Positions 53,482 to 62,280 of a stretch of DNA of 64,000 bases are shown piece after piece. The DNA is from Bacteroidota bacterium (GTDB lineage: Bacteria; Bacteroidota; Ignavibacteria; Ignavibacteriales; Ignavibacteriaceae). Made by a program: the position numbers and the translations under genes. The notes below the pieces were generated by a model. It was not told the origin of the DNA. It searched no databases and was given only the letters and a program-made list of their open reading frames with translations. The first letter of the stretch is position 1. Each line of letters begins with the position of its first letter. The stretch is taken from contig JAKAGV010000001.1 in the NCBI GenBank assembly GCA_021815405.1, positions 310,001 through 374,000 of the forward strand, given 5' to 3'.

Positions 53482-56400
53482 ATGTTCAAGCAAAATTTTG
53501 AAAATATAAATTATCCTGAAATAGAAGAGAAGATATTAAAGTTCTGGGAAGAGAGAAATATTTTTGAAAAGAGTATCTCTACCAGAGATGAAAATAAATC
53601 GTTTACTTTTTATGAAGGTCCGCCGACTGCAAATGGTAAACCAGGCATCCATCATGTTATGGCAAGGGCGCTTAAAGACCTAGTCTGCCGTTACAAAACT
53701 CTTCAAGGATATCGTGTCGAAAGAAAAGGCGGTTGGGATACCCATGGACTTCCAGTAGAAATTGAAGTTGAGAAAAAACTTGGAATAAAACATAAGAGTG
53801 AAGTACTTGAATACGGAGTTGAAAAGTACAATCAAGCGTGCCGCGAATCTGTCTTCACATATCTTGATCTGTGGGAAAAGATGACAACCCGGATGGGCTA
53901 TTGGGTTGATCTTAAATCAGCATACATAACTTTAAAGAACGAATACATCGAATCAGTTTGGTGGGCGCTTAAAACGCTGTTCGACAAGGGATTGATTTAT
54001 AAAGATTATAAAATTGTTCCGCAAGACCCGAAATCAGAAACTGTACTTTCATCTCACGAACTTGCACTTGGCTACCGCGAAACAAAGGACCCATCGGTTT
54101 ATGTCTTATTCAAAAATAAAAATAAAGACGAGCATTTTCTGGTTTGGACCACAACCCCTTGGACATTGATTTCAAACGTTGCTCTTGCTGTTGGAGAAAA
54201 CGTTGATTACGTCAAGATTAAGCACAACGACAAAAAAATTATTTTAGCAAAAGAGCGTTTATCTGTAATCGATGGTGAATATGAAATCATCGAAGAGATG
54301 AAAGGCAAAGATTTAGAGAAGACTGAGTACGAACAGTTCTTCAATTATCTTAAAGTAGACAAGAAAGCATTCTTTGTCTGTCTTGGTGATTTCGTCAGCA
54401 CTGAAGATGGTTCGGGCATCGTTCATATAGCACCGGCATTTGGTGCAGATGACTACGAACTTTCGAAGAAATATAATCTACCGATGCTTCAGCCTGTAAC
54501 ACGGGGAGGATTGTTTACTCCTGAAGTTACGGACTTTGCAGGTCAGTTCGTTAAAGATGCTGACAAAGGCATCATTCAAAAGATGAAAGAAGAAGGTAAG
54601 CTTTACAGGAAAGAAACAATTACTCACTCTTACCCGTTCAGTTGGCGGCATGAAAATGTTCCGGTTATTTATTATGCACGCGAATCATGGTTCATCCGCA
54701 CCACATCGGTTGCTGATAGAATGGTTGAACTAAATAAGACTATCAACTGGCAGCCGCCTGAGGTTGGTGCAGGCAGGTTTGGCAACTGGCTCGAAGAGAA
54801 TAAGGATTGGGCTTTATCGCGCGACAGGTTCTGGGCAACTCCGCTTCCAATTTGGTTAAACAGCGACGGTGATATGTTCGCAATCGGAAGCGTGGAAGAA
54901 TTAAAGCAAGGATTTATCGAAGAGAATGGGAAGAGAGTTTCTGTAAAAGATATAGGTGAAATTGATCTTCACAAACCATTTGTTGATAAAATTTTGTTTG
55001 AGAAGAATGGAAAAATTTATAAGCGTACTCCGGAACTTATCGACGTTTGGTTTGATTCCGGTTCAATGCCGTTTGCACAATATCATTACCCATTTGAGAA
55101 TAAAGAGCTTTTTGAGAAGCATGCATTCCCGGCGGATTTTATTTGTGAAGGAATCGACCAGACGAGAGGATGGTTTTATACACTTCATGCGATTGCTACG
55201 ATGCTGTTCGACAATGTTGCCTTCAAGAATATAATTGTGAATGAGTTAATTCTCGATAAGAAAGGATTGAAGATGTCCAAATCGAGAGGCAACACAGTAG
55301 ACCCATTTATGCTTTTTGATAAATACGGCGCCGATGCAACCCGATGGTACTTGGTAACAAACAGTCCGCCATGGCGCCCTACTTTGTTTGATGAAGACGG
55401 TCTTGTTGAAGTTCAGCGTAAATTTTTTGGAACGTTGGTTAATACCTATTCTTTCTTTGCGCTTTATGCGAACATCGATAAGTTTGAATTCAATGAGCAG
55501 CCGATTGCATACGAAAAAAGACCTGAGATTGACCGCTGGATTATTTCCAAGTTAAATTCTCTTATAGTTGATTATGAAAAGATGATGGACGAATACGATG
55601 TAACCAAAGCTGCAAGAGCAGTTTCGGATTTTACAATCGACCATCTTTCAAATTGGTATGTAAGAAGATGCAGAAGACGCTTCTGGAAATCGGAAATGAA
55701 TGAGAACAAGCTTTCAGCGTATCAAACATTGTATGAATGTTTGATTGTAGTTGCTAAGTTGACCTCACCATTTGCACCTTTCATATCGGAAGAAGTATAT
55801 CAGAATTTGAACTCGGTTACTAAAAAAGAAAGATTCGAATCAGTTCATCTTGCAGATTTTCCGAAACCGACATATTTTGAAAAAGAGCTGGAAGAAAAAA
55901 TGGAAATTGCTCAGAAAGTTGTATATCTTACAAGGTCAATGAGAGCAAAGAATAATTTGAAGGTTCGTCAGCCGCTTAAGAAAATAATGGTAGTTATCGA
56001 TAGAGAAAAGCGTGAAGCGTTGAGTAAGATGAAGGAAGTAATTCTTGATGAGATAAATGTTAAAGAGCTTGAGGTGCTTGCTGATGATTCAAGCATAGTA
56101 AACAAATCAGCAAAGGCAAACTTCAAATCGATTGGTCCGAAATTCGGAAAGAAGGTCAATCCGGTTGCAAGTGCAATTAAAAACTTCGGCAAAGATGAAA
56201 TCGGATTGATAGAAAAAGACGAAGGAGTTAAGATTCAAATCAACGGGGAAGAAATTAAAATTACAAAAGAAGATGTGGAAATTATCAGTTCGGAAATTAC
56301 CGGATGGCTTGTCGAGACTGAAGAAGGTGTAACGGTTGCGCTCGATACCGAATTAACAAATGAGTTGATTAATGAGGGTCTGGCGCGCGAGTTTGTTAAC

Positions 56401-56634
56401 AGGATTCAGAATATGAGGAAGGATGCCGGGTTTGAGGTAACTGATAGAATCAAAATTAAATTTGACAGCAGCAAAAATCTTATTGATGCAATAATGACTT
56501 TTAAAGATTATATCTCAAGCGAAACTCTTGCTGAGAATCTTGAAAATACAGCAAAGCTGAACGGAGGGTATAATCAGGAATGGCAGATAGGCGAGTTTAA
56601 TTGTTCAATTCAAATAGAAAAGGTTAATCCGTAA
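53482..56634 (+). CDS. ileS: Isoleucyl-tRNA synthetase
   Basis: The 1050-residue class I synthetase charges tRNA-Ile. The HIGH-type motif is GIHH (55-58), preceded by FYEGPPTANGKP; the KMSKS loop is KMSKS at about residue 597. The editing CP1 domain sits between (VWTTTPWTLISNVALAV). WYVRRCRRRFW begins the anticodon-binding region. The family block GWDTHGLPVE follows the HIGH region. No C-terminal zinc-binding Cys cluster is obvious, as in the IleS2-type/eukaryote-like group, which also tends to resist mupirocin; that classification is an inference. Confidence 0.96.
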   Translation: MFKQNFENINYPEIEEKILKFWEERNIFEKSISTRDENKSFTFYEGPPTANGKPGIHHVMARALKDLVCRYKTLQGYRVERKGGWDTHGLPVEIEVEKKLGIKHKSEVLEYGVEKYNQACRESVFTYLDLWEKMTTRMGYWVDLKSAYITLKNEYIESVWWALKTLFDKGLIYKDYKIVPQDPKSETVLSSHELALGYRETKDPSVYVLFKNKNKDEHFLVWTTTPWTLISNVALAVGENVDYVKIKHNDKKIILAKERLSVIDGEYEIIEEMKGKDLEKTEYEQFFNYLKVDKKAFFVCLGDFVSTEDGSGIVHIAPAFGADDYELSKKYNLPMLQPVTRGGLFTPEVTDFAGQFVKDADKGIIQKMKEEGKLYRKETITHSYPFSWRHENVPVIYYARESWFIRTTSVADRMVELNKTINWQPPEVGAGRFGNWLEENKDWALSRDRFWATPLPIWLNSDGDMFAIGSVEELKQGFIEENGKRVSVKDIGEIDLHKPFVDKILFEKNGKIYKRTPELIDVWFDSGSMPFAQYHYPFENKELFEKHAFPADFICEGIDQTRGWFYTLHAIATMLFDNVAFKNIIVNELILDKKGLKMSKSRGNTVDPFMLFDKYGADATRWYLVTNSPPWRPTLFDEDGLVEVQRKFFGTLVNTYSFFALYANIDKFEFNEQPIAYEKRPEIDRWIISKLNSLIVDYEKMMDEYDVTKAARAVSDFTIDHLSNWYVRRCRRRFWKSEMNENKLSAYQTLYECLIVVAKLTSPFAPFISEEVYQNLNSVTKKERFESVHLADFPKPTYFEKELEEKMEIAQKVVYLTRSMRAKNNLKVRQPLKKIMVVIDREKREALSKMKEVILDEINVKELEVLADDSSIVNKSAKANFKSIGPKFGKKVNPVASAIKNFGKDEIGLIEKDEGVKIQINGEEIKITKEDVEIISSEITGWLVETEEGVTVALDTELTNELINEGLAREFVNRIQNMRKDAGFEVTDRIKIKFDSSKNLIDAIMTFKDYISSETLAENLENTAKLNGGYNQEWQIGEFNCSIQIEKVNP

Positions 56635-56651
56635 AAAAAGGAGACCATAAC

Positions 56652-57401
56652 ATGGCAAAAAAGACTACTACTAAAAAAACTGCAGTAAAGAAGACAACAA
56701 ATAAAGCTGCAAAAAAATCTGCGCAGCCCAATAAAGTTGTTCAGAAGAAAAGTTCAACCCCTATAAAAAAGATTACCGCAAAGACTGCAGTAAAAAAAGT
56801 TGTAAAAGAAACCGCTGAGACTAAGAAAGCTGCTGGTGTGAAGAAGAAATTAAATAAACAGAAACCTATAGAAAAAAAGACAGGATTAAAGAAAGAGATG
56901 CCTAAGAAAAAGAGTACGGAAAAAGAAGTATTAGAAGTAACGGAAACCCAAACTATTGTTGAAGAACGTGTAAAGCCGGTAACGAAGATAAAAGGATACG
57001 GACCGAAAGATCTTGAGCACTTCAGAGAAATTATTTTGGCAAAACGCGATGAGATAATTGAACAGCTTCAGAATTTGAAAGAACAGATGTTGGACCCGAC
57101 AACGGGAGAGTATATAAATGAAAATTCACCATACTCTCTTCACATGGCTGAGCAGGGTACCGATGCTATGGAAAGAGAGAAAACATTTTTATACGCACAG
57201 AGAGAAAATAAATTTTTAGGGTATCTTGAGGATGCGCTTAAAAGAATTGATGCAGGAACTTACGGAATTTGTATCGAATGCATTGATGAACCGCAGCACT
57301 TGTGCGAGACTTGTCCGCTTATTCCTAAGGCAAGGCTCGAAGCCGTTCCTCACAGCCAGCTTTGCTTACCAATAAAGCAGCGGCAAGAAAAGAGTAAATA
57401 A
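56652..57401 (+). CDS. DksA/TraR-type zinc-finger protein with Lys-rich N-terminal tail
   Basis: The 249-residue protein begins with about 95 residues of Lys/Ala/Thr-rich low complexity (histone-H1-like, KKTTTKKTAVKKTTNKAAKK) and ends with a DksA/TraR module. That module has a coiled-coil region (YGPKDLEHFREIILAKRDEIIEQL), then ESPYSLH-like and GTDAMEREKTF blocks, and a four-Cys zinc finger CIEC...CETC at about 214-231. The DksA-like part may bind the RNA polymerase secondary channel. The basic tail could contact nucleic acid; this is inference. It follows ileS by 17 bases, where B. subtilis ylyA lies. Confidence 0.88.
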   Translation: MAKKTTTKKTAVKKTTNKAAKKSAQPNKVVQKKSSTPIKKITAKTAVKKVVKETAETKKAAGVKKKLNKQKPIEKKTGLKKEMPKKKSTEKEVLEVTETQTIVEERVKPVTKIKGYGPKDLEHFREIILAKRDEIIEQLQNLKEQMLDPTTGEYINENSPYSLHMAEQGTDAMEREKTFLYAQRENKFLGYLEDALKRIDAGTYGICIECIDEPQHLCETCPLIPKARLEAVPHSQLCLPIKQRQEKSK

Positions 57402-57450
57402 AAATTTAAGCAGGTCTTCGGAGAAACTTATTTTTAATTATAATCGTAAT

Positions 57451-57480
57451 CTTAATCGGATTTAAGATCCGATTAAGTTT
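57451..57480 (+). terminator. Terminator after the DksA-like gene
   Basis: A perfect 10-bp stem cttaatcgga / tccgattaag (57451-57460, 57468-57477) with a 7-nt loop is followed by ttttaa. A further inverted word taatcgtaat / attacgatta flanks it (about 57441 and 57513). It lies 50 bases after the stop. Confidence 0.7.
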
Positions 57481-57591
57481 TAAAGCTTGCTTCGGACAGA
57501 TAAATAACATTGAATTACGATTAAGATATAAATATAATTGAGTAAGTAAATTATTATTTATAGAGTATCCAGCCTGTGTAAAAGGATCGTT

Positions 57592-58182
57592 GTGAGAGTA
57601 TTATATGTTTCGTTAATTGTAGTTCTAATTGACCAGATTTCTAAACTGGCTGTAAAAGGGATTTCGATTCCATTCCTAAAAATTAATCTTTCAGGAATGT
57701 ATATCGGTCAAAAGATTCATCTAATCGGAAATAATTTCAATATCGCCTTTGTAGAAAATCCCGGCATCGCGTTCGGTATTGATCCTGGCAACTCAGTCAG
57801 AATATTTGTTTGCTTATTTTCGTTAGCGGCTAGTATAGCTTTGTTCATCTATATTCTTAAAAATAGAAATAAACCTTTAGGGTTTAGGTTGTCATTGGCG
57901 TTGATCTTAGGCGGGGCATTAGGAAATCTTGTAGACAGGATGTTTTATGGGATTATTTATGGATATGCGCCGCTTTTTTACGGAAGAGTAGTCGACTTCT
58001 TTAATATTCGCTTTTTTGATATTTTTATTTTGAACCGGATTTTAGGCAGTTATGTTTTTAACGTTGCCGATGCTGCGGTAACTTTTGGAGTAATTTATTT
58101 TCTAATAGTTCTAAATAAAGAGAGACATATCGAAGCCGAAACCTCAGATGTTGAAAATTTAATTGCAGAAAATAAGGAATAA
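57592..58182 (+). CDS. lspA: Lipoprotein signal peptidase LspA, first copy
   Basis: The 196-residue membrane aspartic protease removes signal peptides from prolipoproteins after lipidation. It starts at GTG 57592. Four membrane helices, an ENPGIAFGI motif and the catalytic pair are present: Asp115 in GNLVDRMFYG and Asp160 in FNVADAAVTFG. VVDFFNIRFFDIF follows the usual VVDF box. A second, clearly related lspA starts one base after this stop. Somewhat longer than typical 160-residue LspA because of the insert after NFNIAFVENPG and a polar tail. Confidence 0.92.
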   Translation: MRVLYVSLIVVLIDQISKLAVKGISIPFLKINLSGMYIGQKIHLIGNNFNIAFVENPGIAFGIDPGNSVRIFVCLFSLAASIALFIYILKNRNKPLGFRLSLALILGGALGNLVDRMFYGIIYGYAPLFYGRVVDFFNIRFFDIFILNRILGSYVFNVADAAVTFGVIYFLIVLNKERHIEAETSDVENLIAENKE

Positions 58183-58183
58183 T

Positions 58184-58927
58184 TTGAGAGTATTATTTGT
58201 ATCGCTTGCCATCGTTATAATTGACCAGGCATCAAAACTAATGGTGAAAGGCTTTTCAATTCCTTTTATACATTTACATTATGCCGGTATGTATGAAGGC
58301 GAAAGAATCCCCATTATCGGAAATTTTTTTAGACTTACTTTTATTGAAAATCCTGGCTTGGCTTTTGGCTTTGATCCAGGCATCAATATGAAACTCTGGA
58401 TATCAGTCTTTTCGCTTGTTGCAAGCGTGGGATTGTTAATCTATCTTTACTTAATCAGAAAGAAGAGTTTATCTCTACGACTTGCAATCGCATTTATTCT
58501 TGGTGGTGCAGTCGGCAACTTAATTGATAGAATGTTTTACGGCGTGTTTTATCATTATGCACCATTATTTTACGGAAGAGTTGTCGATTTTTTAGATTTT
58601 GATTTTTTCAACTTCAGTTTATTTGGAAGAAATTTTGATCGCTGGCCTATTTTTAATTTTGCCGACGCTTCTGTAACAATTGGAGTTTTGATTTTACTAT
58701 TCTTTTATAGACAAAATAAAAGTGAAGAAGAAATTGAATCTGGAGAAAACCCATCTGCAGCGAATGGAACAATTGCAATTCAAAATAGTTCACACACTTT
58801 AGAACGATCCTCCTCAGAAAACGATACTAAAGAATTAGATTCATCAGAAAAAGTAAGAGAGGCTAAAGAACATTTAACCAATGGCGAACCTGATAACGGA
58901 AAAGAAATACAGGATAGTAATTCCTGA
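58184..58927 (+). CDS. lspA: Lipoprotein signal peptidase LspA, second copy with acidic tail
   Basis: Start at TTG 58184 is set by alignment to copy one (RVLFVSLAIVI versus RVLYVSLIVVL); an upstream TTG at 58163 would lie within that gene. The 247-residue protein keeps FIENPGLAFGFDPG, Asp115 in GNLIDRMFYG and Asp161 in FNFADASVTIG, so the catalytic pair is intact. The last 65 residues are a hydrophilic Ser/Glu/Asn-rich tail not found in copy one, and its final 47 bases overlap rluD. The copies are alike throughout, a tandem duplication. Confidence 0.9.
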   Translation: MRVLFVSLAIVIIDQASKLMVKGFSIPFIHLHYAGMYEGERIPIIGNFFRLTFIENPGLAFGFDPGINMKLWISVFSLVASVGLLIYLYLIRKKSLSLRLAIAFILGGAVGNLIDRMFYGVFYHYAPLFYGRVVDFLDFDFFNFSLFGRNFDRWPIFNFADASVTIGVLILLFFYRQNKSEEEIESGENPSAANGTIAIQNSSHTLERSSSENDTKELDSSEKVREAKEHLTNGEPDNGKEIQDSNS

Positions 58928-59870
58928 GGGGAAGAAGAAGGAGCGCCTGGATACTTTCCTTACAAGTCAAATTGAAAATGCTACCCGCACAAAAGTTCAA
59001 AAATTAATTGAAGCTAATCTGGTAACCGTAAACAGCAGATTTATAAAGCCAAGCTACAAAGTTATGCCCGGTGATATTATTGAAGCTTCGATCCCCGTAT
59101 CGCCTCACCCCGAAGAAGCTGAACCGGAAGACATTCCCCTCGATATAATTTACGAAGACGATTTTCTTCTTATTGTAAATAAACCTCCCGGTATGGTTGC
59201 GCATCCTGCGTATGCAAACTATACCGGTACGCTCGTAAATGCCCTGCTTCATCATTCACAGAAGCTAAGTCAATTGAACCAAGCAGGAAGACCGGGTATT
59301 GTTCACCGGATTGATAAAGATACAAGCGGGCTTCTTGTCGTTGCAAAGGACGACTGGACGCATGCAAAGCTTGCAGAGCAGTTTTCAAAGCATTCTATTG
59401 AAAGAGAGTATTGGACAATAGTATGGGGATTATTTAGAGAGAAGACAGGCGAGATAAATTCTAATATTGCTAGAAGCAAATCAGACAGAAAAAAATTTTC
59501 TGTTAGCGGCAATGAGGGGAAGACAGCAATTACATACTATAAAGTGCTGGAAGAATTTGAGTTTGCATCCCTATTAAAAATTAATTTAAAGACAGGCAGG
59601 ACTCATCAAATCAGAGTTCATCTTTCAAGTATAAATCATCCGGTTTTTGGAGATGCAACTTACGGCGGAAGACAAATAGTTTTCAGCTCGAGCCTTCCGA
59701 AGATGAAGAGCAGGGTACAAAATCTTTTAGAAATTATGCCCCGCCAAGCACTTCATGCAAAGACACTCGGCTTTGTTCATCCTCATACTAAAAAAACTGT
59801 TAGATTTGATTCAGAATTACCTTTCGACATGATTGAACTTCTGAATAATTTACGCGGGAAGAAAATCTAA
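58881..59870 (+). CDS. rluD: RluD-type 23S rRNA pseudouridine synthase
   Basis: The 329-residue enzyme has an N-terminal S4-like RNA-binding domain (ERLDTFLTSQIENATRTKVQKLIEANLVTVN) and a RluA-type catalytic domain with HRIDKDTSGLLVVAK, catalytic Asp147, plus GRTHQIRVH. RluD modifies helix 69 uridines of 23S rRNA in E. coli; closest function is inferred from family. It begins inside the lspA tail and ends 2 bases before the next gene. Confidence 0.9.
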   Translation: MANLITEKKYRIVIPEGKKKERLDTFLTSQIENATRTKVQKLIEANLVTVNSRFIKPSYKVMPGDIIEASIPVSPHPEEAEPEDIPLDIIYEDDFLLIVNKPPGMVAHPAYANYTGTLVNALLHHSQKLSQLNQAGRPGIVHRIDKDTSGLLVVAKDDWTHAKLAEQFSKHSIEREYWTIVWGLFREKTGEINSNIARSKSDRKKFSVSGNEGKTAITYYKVLEEFEFASLLKINLKTGRTHQIRVHLSSINHPVFGDATYGGRQIVFSSSLPKMKSRVQNLLEIMPRQALHAKTLGFVHPHTKKTVRFDSELPFDMIELLNNLRGKKI

Positions 59871-59872
59871 CT

Positions 59873-60760
59873 ATGCTTCTCGGTGAAATATTTGCGATGG
59901 CTACTGCATTATGCTGGTCAAGCTCTTCATTTGCATTTTCAATTGCTTCTAAAAGACTCGGTTCGCTTCAATTAAATATAAATCGTTTGATGCTAGCGGT
60001 CGTTTTTCTTCTTATTACAATTTTACTTTTAAGGATGAATACTCAGATATCTTCCTTGCAAGTAATTAACCTGGCAATAAGCGGGGCAATAGGATTTGTT
60101 TTTGGAGATTCATTTCTTTTCAAATCATATCAACATGTCGGGGCAAGAATCGGTATGCTGATGATGTCTCTTAATCCAATAATAAGCGCGTTACTTGCAT
60201 TCATCTTTTTGAATGAACACATTTCGTTTTGGGGAATAGTCGGTATGTCAATTACAATAGGAGGGGTAACCTTAGTTGTAGCTGAACGAAAGGAAGTTCC
60301 ATCGGCAAAATATAAGATAAGTAAAATTGGAATTTTCTACGGTGCAATGGGTGCATTAGGTCAGGCTGTTGGGATGATATTTACAAAAGAAGCATTTAAC
60401 TTAGGAGAAATAAACGGATTTGTCGCATCTCTTATAAGGATTGTTTCTGCCGTTATAATCTTGCTTCCGATAACTATTTTAACCGGCAGGTACAAAAATC
60501 CCGTTAAGATTTTTACAAATGATTTAAAAGCATTTGCATCAACATTAACCGGAACTATTTTCGGTCCGTACTTAGGTGTTACATTCAGTTTGCTTGCTGT
60601 TGAGTATGCTAAGGTTGGAATAGCGGCAACGTTGATGGCTACTGTTCCTATAATAATGCTTCCAATAGCTCATTATGTCTTTAAGGAAAAACTTAGCTTG
60701 CGTGCAATAGGAGGAGCTGTCCTTGCCGTTATTGGAGTGGCTATTCTGTTTTTGAGATAA
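59873..60760 (+). CDS. EamA/DMT-family transporter
   Basis: The 295-residue protein has ten hydrophobic segments in two EamA halves (LLGEIFAMATALCWSSSSFAFSIASKRLG at the N-terminus; GIFYGAMGALGQAVGMIFTKEA starting the second half). DMT permeases export small metabolites, amino acids or drugs; the substrate is unknown. It follows rluD closely, so it probably shares the transcript. It converges on the minus-strand lipoprotein gene at 60763. Confidence 0.87.
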   Translation: MLLGEIFAMATALCWSSSSFAFSIASKRLGSLQLNINRLMLAVVFLLITILLLRMNTQISSLQVINLAISGAIGFVFGDSFLFKSYQHVGARIGMLMMSLNPIISALLAFIFLNEHISFWGIVGMSITIGGVTLVVAERKEVPSAKYKISKIGIFYGAMGALGQAVGMIFTKEAFNLGEINGFVASLIRIVSAVIILLPITILTGRYKNPVKIFTNDLKAFASTLTGTIFGPYLGVTFSLLAVEYAKVGIAATLMATVPIIMLPIAHYVFKEKLSLRAIGGAVLAVIGVAILFLR

Positions 60761-60762
60761 AA

Positions 60763-61140
60763 TTAATCAGAACAAGTTTGTTTGAATAAAAAAATATATT
60801 TTCTTCCACCCACTGGTACTATAATTTTTCCAATAGCCACACTGGTGGGTATTATCGGAAGAAAAACCTCCCCATCTATTTCATCTTCGGAATAAAGTGT
60901 AGTAATTCTTAAAACACTTTCTTCCCAATATGCTTTTTCACTCTCTAGAGAATTCATTTTATTATTGATTTCTATATTTTCATTATTCACTGTTTGATAG
61001 AAATCTTCTCTTGTTTCCTGTTGCTGCTGAATTTCTTCTTCAGATTTTTCCTTACCAATTGTTGCTACCGTCGAGGCTAAATCTAAAAAGCCGACGAAAA
61101 GATTTATTACCTCATAAGTCTTTTTCTGGGCAATAGTTCC
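60763..61140 (-). pseudogene. C-terminal part of the frameshifted lipoprotein
   Basis: The frame ending at 60763 is open far upstream, past 61190, and its natural continuation joins the lipoprotein frame at the A-run near 61158-61164. The product (…KKTYEVINLFVGFLDLASTVATIGKEKSEEEI…, ending FLFKQTCSD) has a coiled segment EEEIQQQQETREDF and a final beta-rich part DGEVFLPIIPTSVAIGKIIVPVGG. A GTG at 60990 could start a short independent protein, but the unbroken frame and shared direction argue that this is the second half of one gene. Confidence 0.65.
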
Positions 61141-61142
61141 AT

Positions 61143-61487
61143 TTATATCCTTGTTGATTTTTTTAATTTTTTCTCCGGATCTATTGCAAAGTATTTTCCA
61201 TCTGACTGTTTTTTGCTGTTTTTTACTATTTTAGAATAAATATTTTTGGGATCAAATTCTATTTTTCCCCAAGCATTATTCGTAACTGAAAGATAAAATT
61301 CATAGTTATCTTGGGACTGATTTTCGAATCTCAACATTATCCTAGCAGTTGAATCATTTCTCATTACAGTTTCTACGCCTTTATAAATGTTTTTATCTTT
61401 TTCCAAAGAATTTAATCTGTAAACTGGCACAGGCGCGCAGCCAATCATAATTAAAAAGGCTATAGTTGAAATAATTATTTTAAACAT
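61143..61487 (-). CDS. Lipoprotein, N-terminal part before a -1 frameshift
   Basis: The start has a lipoprotein signal (MFKIIISTIAFLIMIGC, Cys17) and a 114-residue product that is beta-rich (TARIMLRFENQSQDNYEFYLSVTN, FAIDPEKK). It ends at a stop 21 bases after a run of seven A read as TTA AAA AAA TCA. Shifting by -1 there continues without a stop into the downstream frame to 60763, giving about 241 residues in all. The A AAA AAA heptamer is a classic slippery site, but a missing A in the homopolymer would give the same picture. No family was recognised. Confidence 0.65.
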   Translation of the reverse strand: MFKIIISTIAFLIMIGCAPVPVYRLNSLEKDKNIYKGVETVMRNDSTARIMLRFENQSQDNYEFYLSVTNNAWGKIEFDPKNIYSKIVKNSKKQSDGKYFAIDPEKKLKKSTRI

Positions 61488-61647
61488 CTAGCTTTCTCCC
61501 AAAAATCTTAGTGGTAAAATCAATTTGAATGCCATTTGAGATTTATTTCAATTAAAATGAAATTTGATTTATTACCGTGAAGGATGTAAAGATTTATAGA
61601 CAGGCTGAATTATTTTTTTGAACAAGAAAGAAGGAATAGTAACAAGT

Positions 61648-62175
61648 TCAGATAAGTTCGGTAAATAGCTTCATATATGTTTCAGAATCAAAGCTACTGA
61701 AGCAGACAAAGATAACTTTTTCGATTGTATTATCTGATGATAAAAATTCTTTTACTGTCTTTATTGCGATTCCGGTTGCCTCTTCAACCGGGTAGCCGTA
61801 AACTCCGGTGCTGATTGCAGGGAAGGCGATTGTTTTTAATTTATTTTGAACGGCTAGATTTAAAGAATTTTTATAACAGTTAGCGAGAAGACCGTCTTCA
61901 TTATAATTCCCGCCGCGCCAAACAGGACCAACAGTATGAATAACAAACTTTGCCGGTAGATTAAAACCAGGAGTTATTTTTGCCTCGCCGGTAGGGCATC
62001 CGTTGAGATTCCTGCAATAATTTAACAACTCGGGTCCGGCGGCACGATGTATTGCACCATCAACACCACCGCCGCCAAGTAAAGATGAATTAGCAGCATT
62101 AACAATTACATCAATATTAAGTTTGGTAATGTCTCCCTTAATAATTTCCATTCTGTCTTTTAATGAAGTAGTCAT
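61648..62175 (-). CDS. Macrodomain protein, O-acetyl-ADP-ribose deacetylase-like
   Basis: The 175-residue macrodomain has [30 protein letters not shown] (catalytic Asn and ADP-ribose loop), a [29 protein letters not shown] block and the second-loop [16 protein letters not shown]. This is the YmdB/MacroD pattern, which hydrolyses O-acetyl-ADP-ribose and reverses mono-ADP-ribosylation. Single gene; no ADP-ribosyltransferase partner was seen nearby. Confidence 0.93.
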   Translation of the reverse strand: MTTSLKDRMEIIKGDITKLNIDVIVNAANSSLLGGGGVDGAIHRAAGPELLNYCRNLNGCPTGEAKITPGFNLPAKFVIHTVGPVWRGGNYNEDGLLANCYKNSLNLAVQNKLKTIAFPAISTGVYGYPVEEATGIAIKTVKEFLSSDNTIEKVIFVCFSSFDSETYMKLFTELI

Positions 62176-62280
62176 GGTTAACCTAATTTAAGAATTATCT
62201 TCAGATATAATGACGGTGCATCAAAGCGGATTTTTGTAAGGAAGGTAAGCTCAGGCATCTGAGCTTACCGAAAATTAATT

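Noticed and set aside
60763-60990. Independent 75-residue gene starting at GTG 60990
   Set aside because: The frame stays open well upstream and joins the lipoprotein frame at the seven-A run, so a split single gene explains it better.
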